This document shows positions 22,044-28,992 of a DNA stretch of 64,000 nt, piece after piece; position 1 is the stretch's first letter; each line of letters begins with the position of its first letter. Location: assembly GCA_902538915.1 (NCBI GenBank), contig CACBGZ010000002.1, positions 1-64,000 on the forward strand. Direction: 5' to 3'. The notes below the pieces were generated by a model that was not told the origin of the DNA, did no database searches, and saw only the letters and a program-made list of their open reading frames with translations. The stretch comes from an uncultured Pelagibacteraceae bacterium (lineage in GTDB: Bacteria; Pseudomonadota; Alphaproteobacteria; Pelagibacterales; Pelagibacteraceae). A program made the position numbers and the translations under genes.

Positions 22044-22845
22044 TTTTTCCCCAAACTTGCTCTGATTTTACCCTCTTATTTTTGTTAGAAAAAGTTAAAT
22101 ATTTTCGTATATGATTATCGGATATTAGAAATTTATCTTGATTTGCATATGCAAATGTTTGGCTGTCTCTCATTTTGTTTAAACTAAATTTTTTTCCATT
22201 TCTATTAATAATAAATATATTGTATTTTTTTTTTAAAAAAAAATTAGTAAGACTATTATAACCGCTTTCTATTAAGAAAGATTTGAGTTTTGAGTCAACA
22301 AATTTATCTTTAATAAATTCTAAAAAATCTTTTGATTTTATAAGAAACCCATTAGTTCGAACATGGCAATTAGGAAATTTGGGCACAGTAAAAAAAAAAT
22401 ATAGAATTTTGAAAAATGTATTGAAATAATTGTCTTGATGATGTCTATAAAATGAATTGCTATAGTGACTTGAGCATGAGCCAGAAGTACCTAAAAATCG
22501 ATTCTCCTTGTAATGTTTCATAATAATTTTGAGCCAATTTTTTTTTTCAGGAGAGCCATAGTCATTCATCCAAAAAATAATTCTATTTTTTTTTAATTTA
22601 CAAAGTCTTTTTAATGTTCCCCATTCATGGTCATTTTTTTCGTTTTCATCAAAAAAAATTTCTACTTTCATATCTTTTATTAATTTTAATCTTTTATCTT
22701 TTTCTACTCTGTCAAGTTTTTTGAAACATATTACTAATTCATAAGGATAACCTGGATTAAATCTTTTAAAATTGTATAAAAAATTTTTTAAACAGTTTAT
22801 TTTGACATAACTAGATGATAAATAACCGATGACAACTCTTTTCAT
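22036..22845 (-). CDS. putative glycosyltransferase-like protein
   Basis: A 269-residue protein without transmembrane segments. The N-terminus (VVIGYLSSSYVKINCLKNFLYNF, then PYELVICFK) resembles the first beta-alpha units of GT-A type glycosyltransferases, and IIFWMNDYGSPEKKNWL fits the position where a nucleotide-sugar site is found. No classical DXD is clear, so assignment is tentative. It is coupled by overlap to the downstream methyltransferase; together they look like a surface polysaccharide tailoring pair between tRNA-Thr and nadK. Confidence 0.4.
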   Translation of the reverse strand: MKRVVIGYLSSSYVKINCLKNFLYNFKRFNPGYPYELVICFKKLDRVEKDKRLKLIKDMKVEIFFDENEKNDHEWGTLKRLCKLKKNRIIFWMNDYGSPEKKNWLKIIMKHYKENRFLGTSGSCSSHYSNSFYRHHQDNYFNTFFKILYFFFTVPKFPNCHVRTNGFLIKSKDFLEFIKDKFVDSKLKSFLIESGYNSLTNFFLKKKYNIFIINRNGKKFSLNKMRDSQTFAYANQDKFLISDNHIRKYLTFSNKNKRVKSEQVWGKNE

Positions 22846-22872
22846 TTAACTAATTTAACTAATATTTAAATA

Positions 22873-23643
22873 TTATTTAGTCTCATTTCTTAATTGTTCA
22901 ATCTTAATCTTTTTTTGGAGACTTTTATTTTTATCATATAAAAGATTAAATCTTATTTTATGATTTGTTCTTATAAAAATATTTTTTGCATTTCTAACTT
23001 CAATATTGTCAGCAACAGCGCTGATAGGTCTTTTTTTTGAATTTAAATTTCTTATAATTATTTTTGATTTATCACTCACTATTTTCCCCTTCCATCTTCT
23101 GGGTCTAAACGCGCTTATCGGTGCAATTGATAATTTTTTAGAGTTCAAGCTTAGTATAGGACCATGCACTGAGAGATTATAAGCTGTGCTTCCAGCTGGT
23201 GTTGAAACCAGTACACCATCAGAAACAAGTTTTTTTATGACTTGCTTAGATCCATGATAAATAGATAAAGAGGCGGCTTGCCTACTTTGTCTTAAAATTG
23301 AAACTTCATTTATAGCTATATGTTTTTTAGTTTGATTTTTGTTATTTTTAATAACCATCTCTAGTGGAGAGATGGTTATCATTCTTGCTTTATGTAAATT
23401 ACTTATAATATTTTTTGATGAAAATTTATTCATCAAAAATCCATAACTTCCAGAATTTATGCCATAAAAAGTTTTTTTTGATTTTCTATTCTTCTTTAGT
23501 GTTTGCAGCATGAAACCATCACCACCAATAACAATTGTTATATTGGATCTTTTAACTTTATTTTGATTAATCTTTTTTTGGATTACTGATTTTATTTTTA
23601 AAGATCTTTGATTTTTATCAGATATAAGTTGAATCTTATTCAT
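22873..23643 (-). CDS. nadK: NAD kinase
   Basis: Phosphorylates NAD to NADP. The 256-residue protein carries the diacylglycerol-kinase-like GGDGFML motif (about residues 41-47) and the second signature VSTPAGSTAYNLSVHGPIL. Length is slightly short but usual for alphaproteobacteria. It starts 4 bases downstream of the tRNA-Leu 3' end, so it may be read from the tRNA promoter. Confidence 0.94.
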   Translation of the reverse strand: MNKIQLISDKNQRSLKIKSVIQKKINQNKVKRSNITIVIGGDGFMLQTLKKNRKSKKTFYGINSGSYGFLMNKFSSKNIISNLHKARMITISPLEMVIKNNKNQTKKHIAINEVSILRQSRQAASLSIYHGSKQVIKKLVSDGVLVSTPAGSTAYNLSVHGPILSLNSKKLSIAPISAFRPRRWKGKIVSDKSKIIIRNLNSKKRPISAVADNIEVRNAKNIFIRTNHKIRFNLLYDKNKSLQKKIKIEQLRNETK

Positions 23644-23647
23644 TTAG

Positions 23648-23733
23648 TGGTGCCCTCGGCCAGACTCGAACTGGCACTCCGCAAGCGGCAAGGATTTTAA
23701 GTCCTTTGTGTCTACCAATTTCACCACGAGGGC
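23648..23733 (-). tRNA. tRNA-Leu (anticodon TAA), island integration target
   Basis: A complete 86-base class II tRNA: acceptor GCCCTCG/CGAGGGC, anticodon loop CTTAAAA (anticodon TAA), long variable arm, T-arm AGTTCGAGTCT and encoded CCA. Its 5' half, from the anticodon loop through the acceptor and the upstream leader, is repeated at 25518 and 29165. This marks it as the attachment site of two tandem modules on its 5' side. The gene is regenerated intact by the incoming module's own copy. Confidence 0.97.
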
Positions 23734-23802
23734 ATTAATGAATTTCATGAGTATTTATGCTAATATTTATAATTGAACAAGATGAATAAGTAAATTTTTT
23801 TT
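23695..23802. repeat. att copy 1: tRNA-Leu 5' half plus promoter block
   Basis: The first of three direct copies of a roughly 108-bp block. It contains the anticodon loop (TTTTAAG), the rest of the tRNA 5' half to 23734, and 68 more bases covering the likely tRNA promoter. It differs from copy 2 (25518-25625) at one position, near 23782. Identity between copies begins at 23695; upstream of it this copy reads AAGGA (anticodon stem) whereas copies 2 and 3 read CGCC or TGCC. Confidence 0.93.
23752..23780 (-). promoter_or_regulatory. likely promoter of tRNA-Leu
   Basis: On the minus strand TTGTTC (23780-23775) is followed after 17 bases by TAAATA (23757-23752). This places a start about 12 bases before the tRNA. 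The same sequence is present in both other att copies, so each integrated module brings a promoter able to drive the rebuilt tRNA. The boxes match sigma-70 consensus only moderately. Confidence 0.5.
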
Positions 23803-23816
23803 AATTTATCTCTCTA

Positions 23817-23837
23817 GGTACTAGTTTAGTACTAGTT
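23817..23837. repeat. module A left copy of 21-bp direct repeat
   Basis: Two GTACTAGTT units 11 bases apart (starting 23818 and 23829). An identical 21-bp copy is at 25373-25393, so the repeat brackets the two cargo genes. The unit start is 123 bases from the crossover loop. Module B has GCTTCTAGTT units at the equivalent places. Confidence 0.85.
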
Positions 23838-23854
23838 ATCCTATAAAATCCTAT
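23838..23854. repeat. inverted end motif of module A, left
   Basis: ATCCTATAAAATCCTAT. The reverse complement of the motif at 25451-25467 matches it at 16 of 17 positions. The two therefore form an inverted pair near the ends of the module. It abuts the 21-bp repeat directly and lies 2 bases from the lipoprotein stop codon. Confidence 0.75.
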
Positions 23855-23856
23855 AA

Positions 23857-24405
23857 TTATTTTTGTCTACAGTTTGTGTGAACAATCTTACTACTACCAA
23901 CTCTTTGCGAAACACAATACATTCTAGGAGTTGAAGTATTTGCTGTTGTACCATATTTAGCATCAACAATAGCATTTAATATTTCATCACCATGATTGTA
24001 TAAAACCCAGGCAGCAGATTCCCAAAATTTCTTTAAAAAACCGTCCTTGTTAGTTTTTTCAATTTTTTCTCCATTTGAATTTTCATAACTAAATGTAAGT
24101 TCAATATTTTCTTTTTCTTTAGCCTCTTTTTGTAAAATATATTCTTGTACAGAAACATAGTCAGAAATAGATTTATCAGATTTGTTTAAAAGATATTGCT
24201 TATGAATATCATTCCCTATTTTAAAATGTTTTGCCATGCATTTGTGCCACGGAGAACCCCAGCTTTTATCTGCCTCGCTAACACCAATATTTCTACAAGA
24301 GTTTGCAGCAAATGCTCTTGTTTTGTCTCCAGAATAATCCATCTCTTTTCCAAAACAACCAGATAAAAGAAAAGCTAAAAGAGTAAAAATTGTAATTTTT
24401 TTCAT
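23857..24405 (-). CDS. predicted lipoprotein of unknown function (module A cargo)
   Basis: A 182-residue protein with a type II signal peptide: KKITIFTLLAFLLSGC, lipobox LSGC with Cys at residue 17, so it should be anchored in a membrane facing the periplasm or surface. The mature part has four more cysteines (in NSCRNIG, WHKCMAKH, MYCVSQ and TNCRQK), allowing disulfides. I do not recognise the family. It starts 8 bases after the DUF4268 stop. It is also flanked by 15-bp direct repeats (23840-23854, 24413-24427), so it may be a separately gained cassette. In a defence module a surface lipoprotein could act in phage exclusion, which is conjecture. Confidence 0.7.
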   Translation of the reverse strand: MKKITIFTLLAFLLSGCFGKEMDYSGDKTRAFAANSCRNIGVSEADKSWGSPWHKCMAKHFKIGNDIHKQYLLNKSDKSISDYVSVQEYILQKEAKEKENIELTFSYENSNGEKIEKTNKDGFLKKFWESAAWVLYNHGDEILNAIVDAKYGTTANTSTPRMYCVSQRVGSSKIVHTNCRQK

Positions 24406-24412
24406 TAGATAA

Positions 24413-24427
24413 CCTATAAAATCCTAT
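24413..24427. repeat. 15-bp direct repeat between module A genes
   Basis: CCTATAAAATCCTAT, identical to 23840-23854 in the same orientation. It overlaps the last codons and stop of the DUF4268 gene. The lipoprotein gene is thereby bracketed by two copies. Confidence 0.7.
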
Positions 24428-25355
24428 CTAATTCTTTTATCGGACCTTTGAAAGCTTTTTCTAATTTAATCAAATGATCTACTAAAAAATTGTGAATATC
24501 TTCCCATGTTTCTTCATCTTGAAAACCTCCTAAATCAGATTTAAATGTTATTCTACAAGCCCTAGAGTCATCTAGTCTTTTCCATTCTAATTCATTACCA
24601 AAATCTTTTTCAATAGATGTTTTATGCTTTTCCAAATGATTATAAATTTTTAAATTTGCCTCTTTACCTTCTTCTTTTCCTCTATCAATGTATATTTCTA
24701 CTTGACCAGATCTATTCATTGCAGCAACAAGATAATTAACCCCTCTTACACCAGCACTTACACCCATATAATTTCTGCCTTTTGGAGCTGTATTACTGTA
24801 GATATTACTTTTTTGTTTTAATTTTTCATAAAAAGCTGACCAAAAATTAAATTTAATTTTCTCTTTTTCCGAGTCTTCTTCCTTAATTTTTCCAACCTTT
24901 GTAATATTTTCATCTGGTCCTGATAATAAAAAAAATTGAGCTCCAGGCTCGCTATCTTTGATTTTAAAAACTTGAATTTTTACTAAAAAAAATAAACATG
25001 TTTTTACATTGGCATTGAGCCATTCAATTGCTCTGTGGTGCTCTGGTTTAACATCTTCTACTATCCAAATAGCTTTTTTTGTATTTTCCACATTACTTAT
25101 ATAGGTTAATAACTTACCTAAATGATCGTGATCAGATTTTTCAAATTGATTTTCAATTATTACTTTTCCCTGATCATCCTCAGCTACTATATCTACTTTA
25201 AAAGTATCTAATTTTTTTTCACTTTCAGGATCTTGAATATTTAATCCTAGATCTTCATTAAGTAATGCAATGTTCTGGACTAACCATGGTGTAAAATCTC
25301 TATCTTCTGTCTTCCAGATATCTCTTATTTTTTGTTTTTTAAGTCTTGAAACCAT
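24414..25355 (-). CDS. DUF4268 domain protein with PD-(D/E)XK nuclease-like fold (module A cargo)
   Basis: A 313-residue protein. The N-terminal part has the pattern D55 ... E68-N-Q70 (FKVDIV, then VIIENQ) followed by SDHDHLGKLLTY. This is the PD-(D/E)XK nuclease-like core with glutamine in place of the usual lysine that characterises these proteins. The C-terminal half (NFWSAFYEKLKQKS to the end) matches the DUF4268 domain, often found in mobile and defence loci. A role in restriction or DNA repair is likely but not shown; no methyltransferase partner is adjacent. The start lies 18 bases from a 21-bp module repeat that could carry its promoter or operator. Confidence 0.75.
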   Translation of the reverse strand: MVSRLKKQKIRDIWKTEDRDFTPWLVQNIALLNEDLGLNIQDPESEKKLDTFKVDIVAEDDQGKVIIENQFEKSDHDHLGKLLTYISNVENTKKAIWIVEDVKPEHHRAIEWLNANVKTCLFFLVKIQVFKIKDSEPGAQFFLLSGPDENITKVGKIKEEDSEKEKIKFNFWSAFYEKLKQKSNIYSNTAPKGRNYMGVSAGVRGVNYLVAAMNRSGQVEIYIDRGKEEGKEANLKIYNHLEKHKTSIEKDFGNELEWKRLDDSRACRITFKSDLGGFQDEETWEDIHNFLVDHLIKLEKAFKGPIKELDRIL

Positions 25356-25517
25356 AAATATTTATCTCTTAAGGTACTAGTTTAGTACTAGTTTGACAAA
25401 AATAATTATTAAGAATTTTAAATAAAATAATCTTTATATTTTCAGAACTTATAGGATTTTAAAGGATTTAGACTGCTCTGGACTACTATGGACTGACTTT
25501 TACTTCTATCCCTCGCC
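25356..25517. other. module A right arm
   Basis: A gene-free stretch. It holds the 21-bp repeat, an AT-rich segment, ATAGGATTTTAAAGGAT at 25451-25467 (inverted partner of 23838-23854), and three GACT units at 25471, 25481 and 25491. The GACT units are spaced one helical turn apart and the last is 27 bases from the crossover loop. It resembles a recombinase arm or accessory-protein region. Confidence 0.65.
25373..25393. repeat. module A right copy of 21-bp direct repeat
   Basis: Perfect copy of 23817-23837. Its first GTACTAGTT unit starts at 25374, 144 bases before the crossover loop of att copy 2. On the minus strand it lies just upstream of the DUF4268 gene, overlapping the region expected for its promoter. 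Confidence 0.85.
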
Positions 25518-25625
25518 TTTTAAGTCCTTTGTGTCTACCAATTTCACCACGAGGGCATTAATGAATTTCATGAGTATTTATGCTAATATTTATAATTGAA
25601 CAAGATTAATAAGTAAATTTTTTTT
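25518..25625. repeat. att copy 2: partial tRNA-Leu plus promoter block
   Basis: Direct copy of 23695-23802 with a single mismatch. It contains only the tRNA 5' half, so it is not a functional tRNA. It forms the junction between modules A and B. Upstream of the loop it reads CTCGCC instead of the anticodon stem. Confidence 0.93.
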
Positions 25626-25638
25626 ATTTTATCTATCT

Positions 25639-25660
25639 GGCTTCTAGTTAGCTTCTAGTT
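25639..25660. repeat. module B left tandem repeat
   Basis: Two GCTTCTAGTT units 11 bases apart, starting 25640 and 25651; the first lies 122 bases from the crossover loop, against 123 in module A. It is directly followed by ATCCTACAAAATCCTAG (25661-25677), the counterpart of the module A end motif; the stop codon of the small gene (25674-25676) lies inside this motif. Confidence 0.75.
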
Positions 25661-25673
25661 ATCCTACAAAATC

Positions 25674-26012
25674 CTAGAGCCAATCACTACACCAGGTAAA
25701 TACATCTGCTTCAAATTTTATATCATTAAATTTAAGCAGTTGTTTGTATCTTTCTAATCTATGCTTTTTATCAAACTTAGTGAGGAAATTGTATATTTTA
25801 TCATAATTTAATCCCTTCAGATCTGTTTTTTTTATATCTACATATTCTTCATAATCTAAACCACATATAGAAAATTTTTTTTTAGGATCAATATGTTCTG
25901 AGTAGCTAATGGTGTCTTTACTCTCTTTTAATATATCATAATAATGAGCCACTTCATTATTTCTCTCAAAAAGATAATCTTTTCTGAAATCAAACAGTTC
26001 AAGTTGTTGCAT
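25674..26012 (-). CDS. small hypothetical protein with sliding-clamp-like motif (module B cargo)
   Basis: With the ATG at 26012 the product has 112 residues and begins MQQLELFDFRKDYLFERN. A TTG start at 26051 would add 13 residues, but the ATG is more credible. Residues 3-7, QLELF, fit the bacterial beta-clamp-binding consensus (QL[SD]LF) at an exposed N-terminus. The rest is charged and soluble with no recognised domain (SICGLDYEEYVDIKKTDL in the middle). It lies downstream of the large restriction-modification gene by about 100 bases, so it could be a partner, an anti-host factor or a replication-targeting protein. Function unknown. Confidence 0.6.
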   Translation of the reverse strand: MQQLELFDFRKDYLFERNNEVAHYYDILKESKDTISYSEHIDPKKKFSICGLDYEEYVDIKKTDLKGLNYDKIYNFLTKFDKKHRLERYKQLLKFNDIKFEADVFTWCSDWL

Positions 26013-26112
26013 ATATTTGGAATTGTTAAAGTTAGAAATAAACTTTAACAATAATTAATATAATTAGCAAAAATGGCAGAAGTTTGGTTGATCAATCAAA
26101 ATATTAAAAAAT

Positions 26113-28992
26113 TTACAAAAGGTTATTATTAAATATTTCATCTACAAATTGTAAAGCTTCCTCATGATTTTTAAACTTAAAAAACTTTTCTTTCATTTTT
26201 TTACTAATTAATTGTCTGATTTCTATTTCTGGATAAGGGATTTTGAAACTCTTCAGTGTAGGTTGGTTAATACCACCCTGACCTCCTTTGGTTGATGCGT
26301 AATTAATATATTTTCTAAAGTTTGATGAATACAAGTATGCAAATGTATACCAATAATCTAATTCCGGTTTTAGTCTCAATATAAATACATGTTCATTGAC
26401 AATAGCTTTTTGCTGTAAGTTATTATGCACTAAAATTGTTTTACCCGACCTAGCTCCATCTTTTGTAATTAAAATGTCATTTTTTTTAATAGTCCATTTA
26501 GCTGGACAAGTTGAAAAGTATTCTTCACTTACAAATTCTTTTGATGATAAATCAAATTCACCCCCTTCACCAAGATGTCCTCCACCAATAGACAATACAC
26601 CTTTTTCTATTCTACCAGTGCCTCCTTTTGGTCTTTTACCAGATATCAAATCATCGAGAATAAATTCTTTTAGAGGTATAAAATCGCAATTAAAATTAGG
26701 TGTTAAATCCTCTTCCAAAAAGGGATTAAAAGTACCATCTTTAGAAACAAATTTTTTAAAGTCTAGATATAGTAAAATATCTTTAAATTTATCATTTTTT
26801 GATTTTGAGTTTTTAAAATATTTTTCTAAATTTTCACCTAAAAGTATTTTTTTTACATAATAAGAAATATAATTCTCATCATTAGTTTTTTCTTCATTGA
26901 ATAAAATACCATCATTAAAAGTTTGAATGCCCTCAAATCCACGCCTTTCAGAAAACTCATAACCAAGTAATTTTTTTTGTTTTTTTGATTTTTTGTCATC
27001 AGGTGGATCCAAATCAGCAATCAAAATTTTATCATTATTGGGTTTATTTTTTCTGATCATAAACAAAATCATTGTTCTCATAGGGGTTTTTCTGAATGCT
27101 TTGTCCCCAAGTTTTATCAACGCTTTAATTTCAAAATTCTCTAAAAGAAACTCTCTGGTATTAGAATTAATTTCATCAGTTGTAGTTAATAAGGACCTTG
27201 GTACAATTACCCCAATAATTCCATTTTCCTTTAAAAGCTGTTTTGCCCTCTCTAAAAATAAACATTCAATTTTATCACTAGTAGGGCTTAAATATTTATA
27301 TAATGAAAAATTATTTTCCCCATCGATAATTCTATTTTTAAAATTATCAACTGAGTATGGGGGATTTGCTACAATTATATCAAACACTTGATTATTTTGA
27401 TCGCTCTTTTCAGATTTTAATAATTTTTTATAATCATGGTTATAGAATGGAAGTAAACCATCGGTGCAAAAAGTATTTGCATCACCATCTCCATTGAGAA
27501 ATGAATTTACTTTTGTTGTTTTTGCTAGTCTGTAATCTTTTTCAATTGCATAAACATATTCATTGCACCATTTATAATTCTTTTTATTCTGAGTGAAATT
27601 ATCAACAGCAGTTTTTCCTCCCTCAATCTCTTTAATGTTTAACTCATCAATTACTTTTTGAATTAATGAAATCATTTCAGTAATAAAATGACCACTACCT
27701 GATGCATAATCAATTACATAAGGTAAGAAATTTATATCCTTATTTTTATTCTTATTTTTAATAATATTTTCAATAGGAATACTATTACAAATAAAAGATG
27801 CTAAAGGTATTGGCGTAAAAAATTGTCCAGATTCTTGTTTAATCCCTGTATCTAAAATTTTTTCAAAAAAGTCACCAAGATATTGATGCTTTGTACTGTA
27901 TTTAAGTTTATAAGTTTGTAAAAGTTGAACAATTGATTTTACAATAAATGCATTTTCTTCAAAAGTTTTTTTGTTAAAAATTTCTTTGAATTCAAATTCA
28001 TTAGAAACAATTGATGTATTTTCATTTAATTTAAGGTACTTTTTGAAGCTATTTAAATTCTTAAAATCATCTTCAATTAAATTATTTTTACTATCAAAAA
28101 TATCAACATTTAAATAATTTTTTGTGCCTTTTATATAAAGATCTTTTAATCTTTTAATAAACGAAGTGTAGTCGTCACTTTCTAACCACTGAAAATCTAA
28201 AGATTTTTTAAAGTTTTGATCCTCATCAAAAATTTTACAAATAAATAAATTAAAAATCTTATTAAATGCATTTGTTTTATCAGAAACAATATTCCTCCTT
28301 AATATTTCAGCAAATTGGTTAAAAATGTAACCACCATCATCTGAATTTATATCCCTTAAATCACTATAGTCTAATCTTTCTATACCTAGTTCGTAAGGTT
28401 TTTTACCCTCTTCAAATAAACCTTTAGATATAAAAATTTTGTCCCATTTTTCGTATAAATCTTTCAAATTTTTTGAGGATGACATTTCTTTGGTTGGAAG
28501 AAAATAATCGTATTGTCTTTGAATAGTGTCTTTTTCAAATTTTGATGTATAAATAGAAACAATCTTAGTATCTTTTTCATTTAAAAAATAACTGAGTAAT
28601 TGGTTTTTCTTCCAATCAGTTGTTGTTTTTTCTTTTGAATTATTAAACTCTTTACCAAAAGTCTTACAATCAATTAAGGCCCAAGATTTTTTTTTATTGT
28701 CTAAAATTTGTACATCACAATAACCAGCGCCAGCATTATGCCCAAGAGAAAAAGGTTTTTCTAAAACTATATTCTCACTGTTATAGCCAATATTTAGTAG
28801 TTTAATTACAAATTCTAAAACAACTAAATTTTCCTGTTTTTCTTTTAAATCATTTATTGTCTTTCGGTGAATTTTTATATCACCATAATCAATTACGAAA
28901 TCTTCTGAAACATATATTTTATTTTTTCCTTTTGAGAATAAATAAGAATTCTCTTTTTCTTTAAAATTTAATAAAGATAAATATTTTTTCAT
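26113..28992 (-). CDS. single-chain restriction-modification enzyme (nuclease + N6-adenine methylase + specificity domain)
   Basis: A 959-residue protein that appears to combine all three restriction functions. Residues about 60-110 form a PD-(D/E)XK-like nuclease (E60, D93 in YCDVQIL, D108-C-K110). Residues about 370-560 are an N6-adenine methyltransferase: GQFFTP (389-394), motif I DYASGSGHF (428-436) and catalytic NPPY (543-546). Residues about 765-945 resemble one HsdS-type target-recognition domain (FIPLKEFI, WTIKKNDILITKDGARSGK, GGINQPTLKSFKIP). This is a type IIG / fused type I-like layout that cuts unmodified DNA and protects its own. No separate hsdR, M or S gene is nearby. It starts 29 bases from the module repeat pair. 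Confidence 0.85.
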   Translation of the reverse strand: MKKYLSLLNFKEKENSYLFSKGKNKIYVSEDFVIDYGDIKIHRKTINDLKEKQENLVVLEFVIKLLNIGYNSENIVLEKPFSLGHNAGAGYCDVQILDNKKKSWALIDCKTFGKEFNNSKEKTTTDWKKNQLLSYFLNEKDTKIVSIYTSKFEKDTIQRQYDYFLPTKEMSSSKNLKDLYEKWDKIFISKGLFEEGKKPYELGIERLDYSDLRDINSDDGGYIFNQFAEILRRNIVSDKTNAFNKIFNLFICKIFDEDQNFKKSLDFQWLESDDYTSFIKRLKDLYIKGTKNYLNVDIFDSKNNLIEDDFKNLNSFKKYLKLNENTSIVSNEFEFKEIFNKKTFEENAFIVKSIVQLLQTYKLKYSTKHQYLGDFFEKILDTGIKQESGQFFTPIPLASFICNSIPIENIIKNKNKNKDINFLPYVIDYASGSGHFITEMISLIQKVIDELNIKEIEGGKTAVDNFTQNKKNYKWCNEYVYAIEKDYRLAKTTKVNSFLNGDGDANTFCTDGLLPFYNHDYKKLLKSEKSDQNNQVFDIIVANPPYSVDNFKNRIIDGENNFSLYKYLSPTSDKIECLFLERAKQLLKENGIIGVIVPRSLLTTTDEINSNTREFLLENFEIKALIKLGDKAFRKTPMRTMILFMIRKNKPNNDKILIADLDPPDDKKSKKQKKLLGYEFSERRGFEGIQTFNDGILFNEEKTNDENYISYYVKKILLGENLEKYFKNSKSKNDKFKDILLYLDFKKFVSKDGTFNPFLEEDLTPNFNCDFIPLKEFILDDLISGKRPKGGTGRIEKGVLSIGGGHLGEGGEFDLSSKEFVSEEYFSTCPAKWTIKKNDILITKDGARSGKTILVHNNLQQKAIVNEHVFILRLKPELDYWYTFAYLYSSNFRKYINYASTKGGQGGINQPTLKSFKIPYPEIEIRQLISKKMKEKFFKFKNHEEALQFVDEIFNNNLL

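Larger units (their letters stand above)
23735..25517. mobile_element. module A: recombinase-less integrative element at tRNA-Leu
   Basis: This 1.8-kb segment lies between att copies 1 and 2. Order from left: tRNA promoter block, 21-bp tandem repeat (23817-23837), ATCC motif (23838-23854), lipoprotein gene, DUF4268 gene, second 21-bp repeat (25373-25393), right arm with GATTTT and three 10-bp-phased GACT units, then att copy 2. No integrase, replication or mobilisation gene is present. The layout matches module B, so both belong to one element family; mobilisation in trans is inferred. Confidence 0.8.

Noticed and set aside
25518-25557. Possible second tRNA-Leu gene
   Set aside because: Only the 5' half to the anticodon loop is present; the variable arm, T-arm and 3' acceptor are missing. 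Same for 29165-29204.
26396-27391. Plus-strand open frames inside the large restriction-modification gene
   Set aside because: They are frame shadows; the minus-strand protein has continuous family motifs throughout.
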